DNA of 64,000 nt, from positions 8,370,001-8,434,000 of the forward strand of contig JAFFJZ010000003.1 of NCBI GenBank assembly GCA_018340375.1. Direction: 5' to 3'. Made by a program: the position numbers and the translations under genes. Positions 24,442 through 36,800 of this stretch are shown one piece after another. The notes under the pieces are model-generated. The model saw only the letters and a list, made by a program, of their open reading frames with translations, was not told where the DNA came from and did not search any database. Source of the DNA: Gonatopus flavifemur. Taxonomy: Eukaryota; Arthropoda; Insecta; Hymenoptera; Dryinidae. Each line of letters opens with the position of its first letter. The first letter of the stretch is position 1.

Positions 24442-25489
24442 GTTTCTTGACTTGGACTCTGAAAGGACATATTTTGAGCTTGAGCACAGTAGTTTCTACA
24501 ATGCAGACCCCACATTGGCGAGAAAGTGGTAATAAACTCTGCTATCAGTAGTAAACGATCGGAAAATTTATTTGTCAAAAATGAATCGAGATTGAATCTT
24601 GTATTTCAATAATGTTGCTCACTATCGCCTCATTTGCACCCAAATCGGATACTCATTCAAAGGAACTTGAATTACAATTGGTAAATCTGTAGATTCTCTC
24701 CAAGATCCCTACAACCCCTCGTTCTGTGGTGAGCTCTCAAGAATTTTCAAAACACTTGCAATATCGTGTCAACCCAGGGAGGCTACTGTTACAAGTTTGC
24801 AATATTGCAGCACCTAGTTCGCATCAATAGTCGTTTTCATTATACATACATCGATAAAGGCCTTGTTCGTTTCAAATGGTTCTATTTAGTCAGTACATAC
24901 CTACTATCTTTGAATCAAGTCAAATTCACAACTTGATATTCAAAGTTTAAGACCAATTTCCTTCCAGAATCAGAATAATATCTCAATTCACGTGTGAATG
25001 AGGTAAGGTTGACAGACTATTCTGGGAAAAATGTCAAATTTATATGCTGTCGGTAACTTTTTGGTAAACTTGAACCCTGATTACATTGAATGTTTACATT
25101 ACAAATTTCTCAAATTATTACCTTATACATAATAAAGAACATTTGAATAATTCCACATTCATGAATTTTGTTCCTCGCTCTTGATCTTGCGTTTATGAAT
25201 TTCATGCAGCAACCACAAGCATGAGAAGTGTTGCAAGTTGTATCTATACAACGTACAATCCATGCATAATGTTTCCAAAGAAGATCAGAATACATCACGT
25301 TCTATTGTAAAGTACAAGTCAAATAGGTCACAGAGATGGAAGTATAAATGATTCGTAAGGGCATCAAATGATCTTGTTACCATAACGATTGGCTGTAACC
25401 GTCATAATGCAATTCATTAATAGAGAAAAATATTACAAGCTCACGGTGTTCGAGTTGAAAAGAAAATTCGATATCCGAGAGAAATATTG
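24442..25489. other. AT-rich non-coding DNA
   Basis: No gene or repeat identified. Confidence 0.5.
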
Positions 25490-25800
25490 AATACCACGCG
25501 TTCATTCAATGTCGCATTTCGACATCTCCTGTTACAATCTCTCTATACTTGGATCCCTTTGTCCGGAACATTCTGAAGCTTTCGCGCCCGAGGGAACGCC
25601 GTTGACAATGAGTACCTTGCCGGTGCAGCGCAGTACCAGTCCATATGCGTTGGTCGCATTATTCCCACGTGCAGCTTTCCGGCACGAACCTTTAAACTTA
25701 AAGGTGCACCTCCTGTATACCGAGTCAACTACTTTAGACACACATTAGTCCTTGAATGGTCGTTCAAAGTTCAAGTCGTTTTTGCTGCGCATGCCGTACA
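25490..25800. other. GC-richer island, three frames open together
   Basis: One plus-strand frame (25509-25748) and two minus-strand frames (25532-25741, 25543-25728) are open across the same 200 bp, in a patch clearly richer in G+C than its flanks. None of the three peptides resembles a family I know. Only one could be coding, and the shared openness is explained by the composition. A conserved regulatory block or an unrecognised short exon are both possible. Confidence 0.25.
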
Positions 25801-26549
25801 TTTCCTCGAACTTTCTTCATTGTTACTTGAAATGAAACTGTAAAGAAATCCCTCATTCGATCGAATGACGCAGTAGTCCTCAAGGGAGAGAAACAATCCT
25901 TCTCTCCATTTGTCAGAGGATTTTATTTATTAAAGTTGATACCAAGTTGTTCCAAATTGGACTAATCAAGTTTGTTATGAAAAATGTATATTATATTAAA
26001 CTGAATACTACATTTTTGAGATATATTCACGTTGGTTTGAAAATATGTATCGATAGGTGACAACTGAGAACGAGCTTTGATTAGTACGAAGCGTAAAGTT
26101 GCACAAGGAAAAATCTTTTAAATTAAATAAATATCCAGAAATATCGTATACGGTGATTATATATGTCACCTCGTACGTCAAGATGATTTTCTAGATTTTC
26201 TGTGTCAATGTGAAAGAGGAGGATTCGTGTAATACTGAAATCAAAGTTTTCCCTTGGTCTATTTCCGTGTACGTGGAACACGCATATCGAATGCACATAG
26301 GGTTGAGGGGAACATACACATATTGTATCTCTTGCGCTATGGATGCGCGTCGTAAGCGGTCGTGAGTGGAGATGAAACCACTTCGATGATACTTCTATAC
26401 CAACAACGTTCTCATGCGTTTATTTCCGTACATCGCGACGGGAGAGGTAAAATTTTTCACATCTGACTTTCACGTGAATTCAGAGAAAAAAATATCTGAC
26501 AGAATATTATGACGATGGGACGACGTGAACGATAACGAGAGCAAATTTC
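25801..26549. other. Non-coding, with a GC-richer patch
   Basis: AT-rich apart from about 26230-26480, where CpG-containing words are dense (for example GATGCGCGTCGTAAGCGG). No coherent frame there. Confidence 0.4.
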
Positions 26550-26597
26550 ATGATGATGATGATGATGACGACGACGACGACGATAATGATAATGCAT
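26550..26597. repeat. (ATG)n/(ACG)n trinucleotide microsatellite
   Basis: A run of TGA units passes into GAC units and then GATAAT units. Directly readable, and likely length-polymorphic. Confidence 0.9.
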
Positions 26598-27639
26598 ACC
26601 CTTTTTTACATGGAACGTTCATTTCTAGGTTTATTAGGTTCTCGATCATGGAAGAACTCGATTCTTTTTTTACAAACTACATGTGAATATGAATAGAGTA
26701 ATTATTCTTTGTTATTATCTAGTTGAGATCAATTTTTGTCAAATAGAATTAGAATCGTAAAATTTTTATACTTATTTATGCAATAATATGACAGGAAAAT
26801 TTGCAAAATGTCGATACATACTTGTACATCCTTGTCTCTTTCGTTTATATCGAGTATCGACCGTAACGAAAAAGATAGCGTTGTACGTTATGGACCCATA
26901 GTTAATAGACTTCTCAGGTGACTACCCAAAGCTTGTCTTATATCACTGAAGTTTATGCGCTGAATCGATTTCGATATCAACATCTCCATATACTCCATAT
27001 ATACGGATATTCAATTTCACGAGTGTGCAAAATACTTTGCGGATTTTCATAGAAATTTAAAATATGTTCACATAAAAATTGGAAATTTTTTGAAAGTATA
27101 TCAAAGCGATGTGCATATTTTTGTTGACCATACAAATCTTCACATTGTGTTTTCTATCTGTTATCAATTGTAAATATATAAATCTATAAAAAATATATGA
27201 ATTGTAATGCACCTCAAATGCAAGTACAATCGGAAAATTAATATCAAACCCCTTTAACGTTGTTTATCCCACAATTTTCATATAATTCGATATTGAAGCG
27301 GACGAGCGACTTTAAATTGATATTTGTGCGAAATGATAATTCGAACAGATACCCACTGTACAGTCTCACTTCCACGTTCAATTCTCATGGAAATGTCAAC
27401 TGACAATTTATGCGAAGCGATTCAATCTACTCTCAAGTGAGATTGATGGATCGGCCATTACATCCACTAATGAAATGGCCAATAACTCATACTCATTAAT
27501 CAGGAATTTGCAAATAAACTTCGATATTGATTCATCGAGTTTCGTTGTTGCGTTGTTCTTTAGAGATTTCTTCATTCGTAGATTATAAATTCTGTATGAA
27601 TAAATAGAAGTGGTAAATAAAATTCTTATCATAACCCAA
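26598..27639. other. AT-rich non-coding DNA
   Basis: Nothing identified beyond chance frames. Confidence 0.5.
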
Positions 27640-28150
27640 ACGAAAGCTTAGAGTGTGAAAACCGATTTGATATGGACGTATATCGAGGTATTTCGTGATA
27701 CGTTTCACCATACGCGAGTGAATATATCTCCGCGTACCTTGAAGCCAAGCTAGGGTCATATTAAATTCTTATCGTTTCGGCCGAGCGAGTTGAACGTACC
27801 GTTGCCGACTTCTCCCCCACGAAATCTGTCTGCGTCTCCAAAGGGGGGAGAGCTTCCCCCTGCCTTCATAGCTTTGGTACCTATACCTGCCTTCGGCCCG
27901 CAAACTTCCTCTTGCCATTTTTCTTTCTATTTTCCATCTCTATATCTTTTCTCCTATCGCGACCCCGCCCACTTCAGTCTTTTCCCCGCTTATTCTCTCT
28001 TTCTATCTTCTATCGACATTCACTTCTCCGGTACCTCTAACCGCCACAACTCGCACTTTCGTCTATTCTCAAATATCGCGAAACTTTGTTCGTCGTCCTG
28101 ACACATCGCGGATTCAAGTTATCGCTCGTGTTTTTATTGCGAGAGTTATT
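27640..28150. other. GC- and pyrimidine-rich island
   Basis: Starts near the CGTTTCGGCCGAGCGAGTTG stretch and becomes strongly C/T-rich on the plus strand. A 103-codon frame (27790-28101, no ATG at its start) is rich in Pro, Ser and Phe, as the composition predicts. It holds GGTACC and CCTTCGGCCC words. A promoter-proximal or conserved regulatory block is possible. I found no initiator and TATA pair and no coding exon next to it. Confidence 0.3.
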
Positions 28151-28648
28151 GCACGTATCGTGGAGTCAACTTGGAGAGATAAAAAATTATTTTTCGTATT
28201 CTTACGAAGACAATGTAGAGGAGATGAGATAGAGGAATGAGAGAGATGGAATTCTTCTGGATGGAAGTCATCTGCGATTCAACGTTTGATGAATTTGACA
28301 ATGCGGATGTCGAGAAGAAGCGACACAGTTCTTTTCTTTCAATTATCGTTCTCTAACATTTACATTTCTCGAAACACTGGGAATCGTAATATCTCCTACT
28401 CTGAATTGGAATCTTCGCTAAAGCTGAAATTTCGTTCGGTTGCTTATTCTTTCATACTCTGATGATTGTTTTCTTACCTATACTATAGTATTGACATTCC
28501 TAGCCTGTAGAGCTTAGACTCTACCTCTGCTTGAACACTTGCATTTGCTTCATCTTCAGCTTCAGGAGAGGTGATCATATTACATAATATGAGAACAATT
28601 GACTGAAACTGTTTTGAGTTCAAGATATCTCCATTATACATCTATCTT
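28151..28648. other. AT-rich non-coding DNA
   Basis: No gene. CTTCATCTTCAGCTTCAGG near 28546 faintly resembles the ATGAAGCTGAAACT family end, but no partner is convincing. Confidence 0.4.
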
Positions 28649-28777
28649 CCCTAGTAGAAATCACTCTAGTCATTCTCTAGGCGATGAAAAGGCCTTACGA
28701 GGCCTTGCAAGTCCCTCACAAGGGCCCGGTGAGGCCTCGCAAGGCCTAGAGGATTACTAGAGTGATTTATGCTAGGG
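28649..28777. mobile_element. 129-bp foldback with AAGGCCT core
   Basis: Arms 28649-28682 and 28744-28777 pair at 30 of 34 positions. They start CCCTAG and share AAATCACTCTAGT. Inside them a second inverted set of AGGCCTTACGAGGCC and GGCCTCGCAAGGCCT words forms a near-palindromic core around AGGGCCCGG. The terminal motif CCCTAGTAGAAAT links it to 19751-20008 and 57566-57580. A small non-autonomous foldback element. Confidence 0.65.
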
Positions 28778-30017
28778 TTAGGTTCCTCATGTTAAGTAAT
28801 TCAGGATTTCAAAGTCTTTTCCATGAGGTTTTCACAGTAATCAAGCATCACAATCCTTGTCAGGACCCAAACGGAATTGGATCAAATCTGAAAATCTGTG
28901 GAAATTCAATTTCTACACGAGAATGATCAAGAATCTTGGAAAAAAACGAATTAATTGTAGAAATTCTAGTCCTAGTAGCAGCACATCCCTCAACCTCCCA
29001 TCTCGACGCGTAACCTTGAGCTTATACAAGAACTGATCCTCTCCAACTTCTTCTCGCATCATCGCTCGAGAGTGAAATTCTTTGTTTTGTAAATTTGTAT
29101 TCATCGTTCACGTGTTTTTGTCGATAAAATGGGAAGAAGGAAGCAACAAAGGATGTTCCAATTCATCTTCTCTCACTCGCTGATTTTCAAGCCGAGTTCA
29201 AATAGAATTCAAGCACCATTTGAGATGAAAATATCGAATATCTTCCAACGAAATGATTGAGCGGGTTCCCTGTTTGACGTGTAAAGAGCAATCAAAAGAT
29301 CGATGAATTCTCGTCACTCGGAAAAGTGAGTGCAAAGAAAATTCCCATGAACATTTCTTTGACGTAATCCAATGTGAATATAAAAACTCAATGTTTCGTT
29401 GAGATAAATACTCGCTTGTTTCAAATGAATCTCGAGTTTGTATATATATATACTTATATTCGTTTCGTGCCTGCATCGAATACTGAAAATGATGGAACGT
29501 CAATACATATCAATCAATATCTTTGATTAATTTTATCTCAATCGGATTTTGGCGATTATTATTAGCGAGGAGGATTATGTTTCAAAATAAATTCATATGT
29601 GTAGGTTATTGTCTTGAATTCGATATAATATACGAATTTTGTACATCGAGGAGGCGACTAATTCATATAAACTATAGGTTTGAAATTTAATAACAGATTT
29701 TAATCACGAAACAATCATTTTCACAATATTCGACTATGAATTTCTGAATTTAACTTTCAAAGGCTTTTTAATATAACAACGTTGATGAAGTTTTATGTAC
29801 TTGGATAACATTGGAAACAAGTTCAGGAATTGGATTACATTTTAGAATCACATCAACTCTTATCCGCATAAAACTTGATGTTTAAAAAGAGTGTTCTGCG
29901 TACGAATAATGAATTATCATCTCGACGCAATAACGCACTCTTCTCAAAGTAAATCGCTTATTTTATTCTTATAATGAAATTCTCTTACGTTGATATGATA
30001 GGAAAAAAATAGTATAT
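28778..30017. other. AT-rich non-coding DNA
   Basis: Short TA-rich run near 29442. A 101-codon minus-strand frame (29198-29503) has no recognisable product. Confidence 0.5.
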
Positions 30018-30231
30018 GCTCTCTAAAATTTTTAGAGTGAGATTTCACTCTTCAGCCAACCAAAAGTGAGCCTGTCGAAATTTTGAGTGAAATTTCCACT
30101 CTTTTAGAGTGATATTCTGAGGTTTGAGGGAGTTGAAGGGAGTGAAAACTCCACTCGAAGCGGACTGGCTCACTCCTGAGACTCAGTGGAGTGAAATACG
30201 TGAGTTTTCACTGTTTCAGATTTAGAGAGTG
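30018..30231. mobile_element. MITE with CTCTCTAAA ends and GAGTGAAATT body
   Basis: The left end near 30019 reads CTCTCTAAA and the right end reads TTTAGAGAGTG (30221-30231), its inverted match. The body alternates GAGTGAAATT and CACTC words in both orientations, so it is a chain of short palindromes. The same right end (CAGATTTAGAGAGTG) closes the element at 51251-51394, and a weaker copy ends TTTAGAGAGTTG at 55374-55385. No coding frame. Confidence 0.6.
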
Positions 30232-33200
30232 AATAAGAATCGAATTCAGTTTCCAAAATGAACAAACCAACAGGGAGAAAGAATTGCGATAACGATCATC
30301 GCATCATTATATTTCACATCGAGACTACTACACGGTTCGTATAAAAGTTTGAATAATTCTACAATGATTCTTTGCACTCATTCATTGTTTATTCCACATT
30401 TTGTTCTCCATACCGTACTTTCATTCTCACATTATTCCGCTTTACTTAGAAATTCAAGTTGGATCCGAACGTGTATTACAGTTTCCATTTAGAAAATACA
30501 TACGGGTGTTCCTGTTGCTTTTGATTTCCTAGAAGCGTGACAAAGTTGCAAATTTATTCTGCATCATAGTTACAATTTCACATACCTCTTGACGTGTGTT
30601 ATGAAAGTATTTGACGTTCCACTTGTGCTGTGGGATTCATCTATAATATATGAAATGACTTACGGGAAGAGAAGAAAACATAATGGAATACAATTCAAAG
30701 TCAGAGGTGCTCGCGGAAGATACAGTTTTATCAATCACATAGGAATTCATAAAAATTATTTATGTTATTTATTTTTGCTTTGTTGATTTCACTTTCATTC
30801 CATGAATTTGGATTCAATTATAAATTGCATATGTTGTATATAAAAATTGTGTATAAATTCTATGAAATCTTCTTTCCGCATTTGATGGAGAAAGGTATGG
30901 AATGTTGATCTATTGGATGTGGAATAATTGATATTCCATGAACCCAACCTTCAAATAACTTATAATTTTATACGCACACGTGCAGAAAGTTTTTACTTTC
31001 TACAATGAATGTACGGTCGCAAATACATTTGCTATTGCATATGTATTTGAAAAAGTGTGAAAGAATAAGATACAAAACCTTCAGAAACATTTAATTAGCA
31101 ATACAAAAGAATATTGTTGAAAGTAGCTCTGTTGTTACTTCAGTACGAAATTCAAACTATCAAATCGATCTATGGAGAACAGAACCACTTGGAATATAAA
31201 AAGTACTTGAAATTGTGTACAAATGCCTCTCTATACATGATGAATTTGAGCGTCACTTGTAGTTGTGAAATTTCATATGTTTTGTATATCCAACTGGAGC
31301 GGTGTAATTCCTTTCCCTCTCATGTAACTCTTTTCTTTTTGCTACGTTGAATCTCATTCACGATTAGTTTTTTTTATCTCTCATCTGGAAAATCATTCCT
31401 TTGTTTCTATACGATATTGAATATTTTATTAGAATTTTAATTCCAAGACCTTCTTTTAGCAAACTTTTCGTCCTGCGCGGGTCGCACATCCGTAGAGCTT
31501 TAACAGTTTGATGGTTTTTGTCTAGATTTGTGTCATCTGCACGTTCTCTGAACACCGAAGGTGCGACTATCTCAACTAACGTAACGTTGGTCTCAAATAC
31601 TAAGTAGTTAACGTGACTACTTTTGGTAGGTAGTCGAAAATCGACTACGCGAGCTGTTGCTGCGAGTATATTTGAATTTCCTGCCAGAGTTCTCGGAACA
31701 AGTACAAATACTATCCATCAATGAAGCCAAATAACTAGCTTCGTTGAAATCCTATTCGTTTGATATTGAATGTATGAAAAATCATTCCCCGCATAAAACG
31801 AAGGGACGAAATATACGCAAACTCCTCGAAATGACGGATGAGAGATTTACCTTGATAATATTCCATGTTGATCTTCCACTCGCAATCCTTTCAACATTCG
31901 CTCGAACTGAAAACGCCAGTAATTTGAAACACAAGTTTATTTCTTCCATAAATTATGAGACGAAGGTTGAGTAAAACTTCATGCAGCTCAGTCGATGGAA
32001 AAAAATGCATATGCATCTTTTCGCTGGAAACGAGGTCAGGAAAACGTATTCCTCTACTAAAAATTCTCTTCCTTTCTTTCCATTTCTCATTTTCACAATG
32101 CAGCACTCGAATATGAAAATGAATCAAAGCGTCAATTAATTTGACGCAGAATTCTTTCTCTTGGAATATGTCTCATACGAATAATAAATTCCCATCCATG
32201 CGCGGATCGTATACAGCGATGCGTGATTCGTTAAGGTAATAAGCGAGTACGTTTACTCAGCACGCATGCACGAATGTATCCATATCAGAAAAATGAAGCC
32301 TTTGAAAACAAGTGAAATTCTCCCTCGTATCACTTTCTCTTTCTCCCCATCATATTATTTTGCACCTCCTTTTGAAACAGTCTCCACATCCAGTATACGA
32401 AACTACGACGCAAGAAGAAAAACACAAAATACTCAAGTGTGCACCCCAAAATGTACGATACGTGAAGTGCTTTTCTTGTAGGTGCATGGTATGAATAGCA
32501 ATTTGCACGTTCACCCGTGGAGCGGTGTACCGTGCACGGAATAAACCTAGTGTAGGTGTTCGTATACTCACACGTGAATGGAAAAAACAAAGAATAGATG
32601 CTCCAATTTTATCGTCATGCGGTTTCATACGGTTCAGATATGAGGTAGGGTACTTCGTGCAACGCACGTCAAAATAAAAAGCTCTGCTCTGTCTTTGGAA
32701 TTTCCATCATTGAAACGTAATCGATGCTCCTGGGGGTTTCTTTTCTCCTTCTCATCTATCTTCTCATTGAATTCGAAGGAGGGATCTTTGAGGAATCATA
32801 AGAAAATTGTAGAATCGATCCATGCGAACGGCGAATCGAATGAAGATATTTCATTTAAGTAGAATACATTCTCGTGGGAGTGAGTGTAGATTTGATTCAA
32901 TGATACAGCGAATGATGATTTTTAAATGAACTTTCGTGCACGAGAGAATATTTGATACGATAAATTTTATTTTTCATAGAAATTCCAATATCGAATATAC
33001 AACGTTGAAAGTTTTGAATTTACGGTGCAATTGAATAGGGCACTTTCTGGTGCATAATGCGGCAACGTTGCATACGTTACATTGCCAAAAATAAATCAAA
33101 ATGTTGAACCGTGGCGTATTACGTTATGTACGGGTGGATGGAGTATAAAAGAGAGGAAGTGGTTGTGAAAAGTCAAAAACAATATCGTTGCGATAATTGT

Positions 33201-33429
33201 ATTGAGAGAGCATTTATCGATTTTTCGAAATTCAATTTGCATGCTGGAATTATTCTTGAATCTGTATTCGTTACGGAAAATTCACTACTGATACTTTAAT
33301 TCAATCTTTCTCAGTTCTCACGCGTGTCTTCGAGATTGATGTTTTGGAGTTATTAATGGAAACCTGGTTTTTGTATTTTGTGAAGGACATTGCTGTATTA
33401 AAGCGAAATATAATCTCACGTATGATTCA
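30232..33429. other. AT-rich non-coding DNA
   Basis: AGTAGT-type words cluster at 31590-31680 without clear ends. A moderately GC-richer stretch lies at 32500-32700. Short frames only. Confidence 0.45.
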
Positions 33430-33556
33430 TCCAGTCTCGTGTGGTTTCTTGGCGAGGCCAACATAGTTTCCCATTTGTTCTACGTAACACCAAGCTGATC
33501 CGCTTGGAACAAAGTTGTTCCCACGCGGGATTAAGTTGGCATCAGCTGAGACTGGA
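33430..33556. mobile_element. 127-bp TIR-like segment
   Basis: TCCAGTCTC at 33430 is repeated exactly in inverted form (GAGACTGGA) ending at 33556. Further in, GCCAAC near 33458 faces GTTGGC near 33536. The interior has GATCCGCTTGG and GTTCCCACGCGG words and more G+C than the flanks. A single copy only, so the element status is tentative. Confidence 0.4.
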
Positions 33557-35999
33557 CTTTTCCTTTTTCAATAAGTGCTCTGTACAGAAAGAGTTTATGC
33601 GAATTTTTGTATATAAGTTGTATATAAATTGACGTGGGAGCTGCATCGAGGAATGTATAATCCACTGTAAAAAATAGTCGCGAATATCCAAGAAGAGAAG
33701 TATGGTTTCTATCAATTTCCAAACAATTTTCGTGACTTTGCAAATAATGTTTGTCAAGTGACAAAAATTGTTTGAAATTTTACCAAATTTTTTTTCACAT
33801 TGTTGGATCAATTAAAGAGAACAAATTTGCTGATACAATGAATGATACATTTTCTGTTCCATTCATTGACCGTAGCAGCGAAGTTTTGAATTTGAAAATA
33901 AAAGTTGCTTTGAAACAGGAAACAACTGGGACTGATTTTTGAAGAAAACACTCACTCGATGAAAAAGAAAGCAAATATTGAGTGTTGTTCTGTGAAATCT
34001 CAGTTCTTGAGAAGGAATTATTCTTCTAAGGGATTCACCCTTATCCAGTGAGATCTTGACTCATAAAAAATAAAGCCCTTCGCATTTTTCTTTTTTCCAA
34101 GAGAGAAGTATGACATCAGCTGGAAAAGTCATGAAATACAAAATGAAGGACAGCTGAGACAGGTGAGGATCAAAACAGGGAAGAACACAGAGTTCGAGAT
34201 AATCCTAGAAGGTAGAGAGGTACATTAATTGCCAAGCTGTGGAAAAGGAATGATGAACTCCTCGCCTTTACCCAAAGAGACTTTGAATAAACTGCGAAAT
34301 TCTGAAGACCCAATGTTGTTTTATCGTAGAATATTCATCGAATCGAATAGTTTTAGAAGAACTAATCGTCAAGGTTGAATTTCAAATTGGACAGTGCTTT
34401 GAAGGTATCGAAGGACTGAATTCTCATGATGAAATTCCCATCTGTATTCTGTGTCAAACTTTAAACAGACTTCTGAGAACTTCTGTGGTGTTTTTGTTGC
34501 TTTTGAAAGATATCTGGAATCAAGGCCAGTGTATAATATATTTCAATTGTAGCATTGTTCAAGAATATTCTTTCTTGATGCAATGCTGGATTTTATTTTC
34601 CGATCCCAAATGACTATTGGTCTTATTGGTATCGAATTGTCCAAAAAATGAAGGAAAAATCCACCGAATTCCAATTTTCAGGTACATACTTTATTTGAGA
34701 TTATATGGAGTTGAAAATAGCGGCTAGAAGCTGCCTGATCAATTTCTGATGCCAGGAATAAAAAGTCAATCAAGGTCAATTATAACAAATAGTAGTTATT
34801 GATTTGGTAATTCTGCTAATCGATTCTAACTTTCTCAACTCGTTCATGAAAAATTTCATGTTCATTTATGATTATGATATTAATCAATGAAGCTCCTTAT
34901 TCGATGTACATGCTGCGTTATGAAATGTTTTTCAACATCAAGAACTTCATTCGCTCTGAATCCCCCGTACATTGAACTGTACGTTGTTGATTCAACACAG
35001 AGAATTATGGAATTCCCTGATTCAATGGAATCAATCCACCATCTCTTACAACGTAGAGAAAATAATTTTGAAATTACAATCTACTTGGAATCCCCCATCC
35101 CCGGAAAATCAAAATATTCTTTCCTCTGAAATCTGAGTAAATAATAAATTTCAGTCTGTTGTGAGATAAGAATTAGTTATTGAATGAGCATACAAGGATC
35201 GAATTAACTGAGAAGAAGTAGTATTTTCAAGCACACAAAAGATTGCTTCGTGGAATATCGGGATACGCAAGATCGAGGTATTCAACGATTTACCTTTGAG
35301 AAATTCGTTCTAAGAATTGGATTAAAAAGAACTTGAGATTTCTTTCCATTCTGGCTTTGTATGGTAATGAAGTAGTGTTCCTCTTTTTCACAATCGATGA
35401 TAGCGAATACGAGAGGTGATTATCGCCAATCGATATTCCCTGTACGTGCACGTTGATAGTGATAATTAATAAATCAATCATCGTAGCACATCGACGAAAT
35501 CCCATCGATGGCATTCTCGGAGTCCATTAATTTGATACGCATGGATTAATTCAATTGTCTTGGGGAGAATGTGGATGCATAACACGTGAATAATTGACAT
35601 TTCGTGAAAAGAGGAGAAGAAAGGGGAGATAAAAAAGGAGAAGGCATTTGTACAAGTTTTTCGCATATCGCAGGGCGGTTAATCGGGAACTTTCTAATTC
35701 CATGAGCGAATATAACACATTCACAATTATCTTATCGCGTATAGAAATTATAGATCATTGAATCCGTATTTTGGGAATTTCAGTATACGAATGAGCGAGA
35801 TGTCATTTTCAAATTTTATCTCAGAATAATTTGAGAGGAAAATTATAATTTGATATTCCATCGTTCCGGTACACGGAGAATGCCAGGGTAACTTTTTCCA
35901 ATTCTCCTCTCAATTTCAGTTGTGGTGTTGTGGAGAAAATAAGAACCGCATGAAAGCCGCCGATAATTCGAGGTATTGTACGTGAACGAGGCAAGCGCA
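33557..35999. other. AT-rich non-coding DNA
   Basis: No gene, RNA or repeat was recognised. An 80-codon plus-strand frame at 34887-35129 has no recognisable product. Confidence 0.5.
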
Positions 36000-36800
36000 T
36001 ACTGAATACCACCCTAATACGTACTCGAAAGCCCGATACCGATATCGCGTTTGAGTCTCGAATCCCTCTCTATATTTTTCCTCTTATACAGTTTTCTCCT
36101 TTCCTCTGTTTCTTTCAACACTCGATAGATATTCATGATCGTAGTTGCAGCAGGTGAATCCGAAGGCATCCGTATAATGGAATGCTTACTTTCTCCATAC
36201 AATTTTGACTCCTCGTTTTCTCATATTTTATTCTAGATGCGTCGATATATTTTTTTCTCTTCGCGAAATACCGAAGATCGTCTGATCGTACCATATTGGG
36301 AAATTTAATGCACTTTATCTTTGTTCCGAGTCTTTTCATAGCGGAATCTCGTGAGATCCTCGTTTCGCGATCGAGTCAAACTTTGAACGATATATAATTC
36401 AATACTGCAATCATTCGAAAACAATTTCTCCTCTCCTTGACTGTGTTTCACGTTGATGATCTAGAAGAACGAGAACGATATCGGTAACAACGTCCTCTCG
36501 AAGACAATAGAATCGGGACACCACACCTCGCACACCGTAATATAAAGGTAAACAAAGTGTCCGATAGAGCACTCGGACGAAGTATAAACAGGGTACATGC
36601 TGAACAAGTCGTTCATGAATCTTTCAGGATCACGCTCGATAAACTTTATTACCTTCACGAGGGGAAAATTACGAGAATGGTCCTCTTCTCTTGCGAATAC
36701 GATCGAAAGCAATTTTCTTGACTCATTCCCGACGAATCTCACACTCAACTTTCGATCCTCCGTGCTCAAGATCCTTCTCTTGTGTCCTCCTCGAGTGAAT
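36000..36800. other. GC-slightly-richer non-coding stretch
   Basis: CpG-containing words are denser than in the flanks. Overlapping frames on both strands at 36461-36848 give no recognisable protein. Possible regulatory DNA. Confidence 0.2.

Noticed and set aside
29198..29503. 101-codon minus-strand frame
   Set aside because: No recognisable motif, an AT microsatellite-like run inside, and within chance length.
31560..31700. AGTAGT-rich stretch, possibly related to 38330-38480
   Set aside because: Only short, loosely similar words are shared; no ends or collinear match.
34165..34172. Strong splice donor-like ACAGGTGAGG
   Set aside because: No coding frame ends there and no acceptor partner could be supported.
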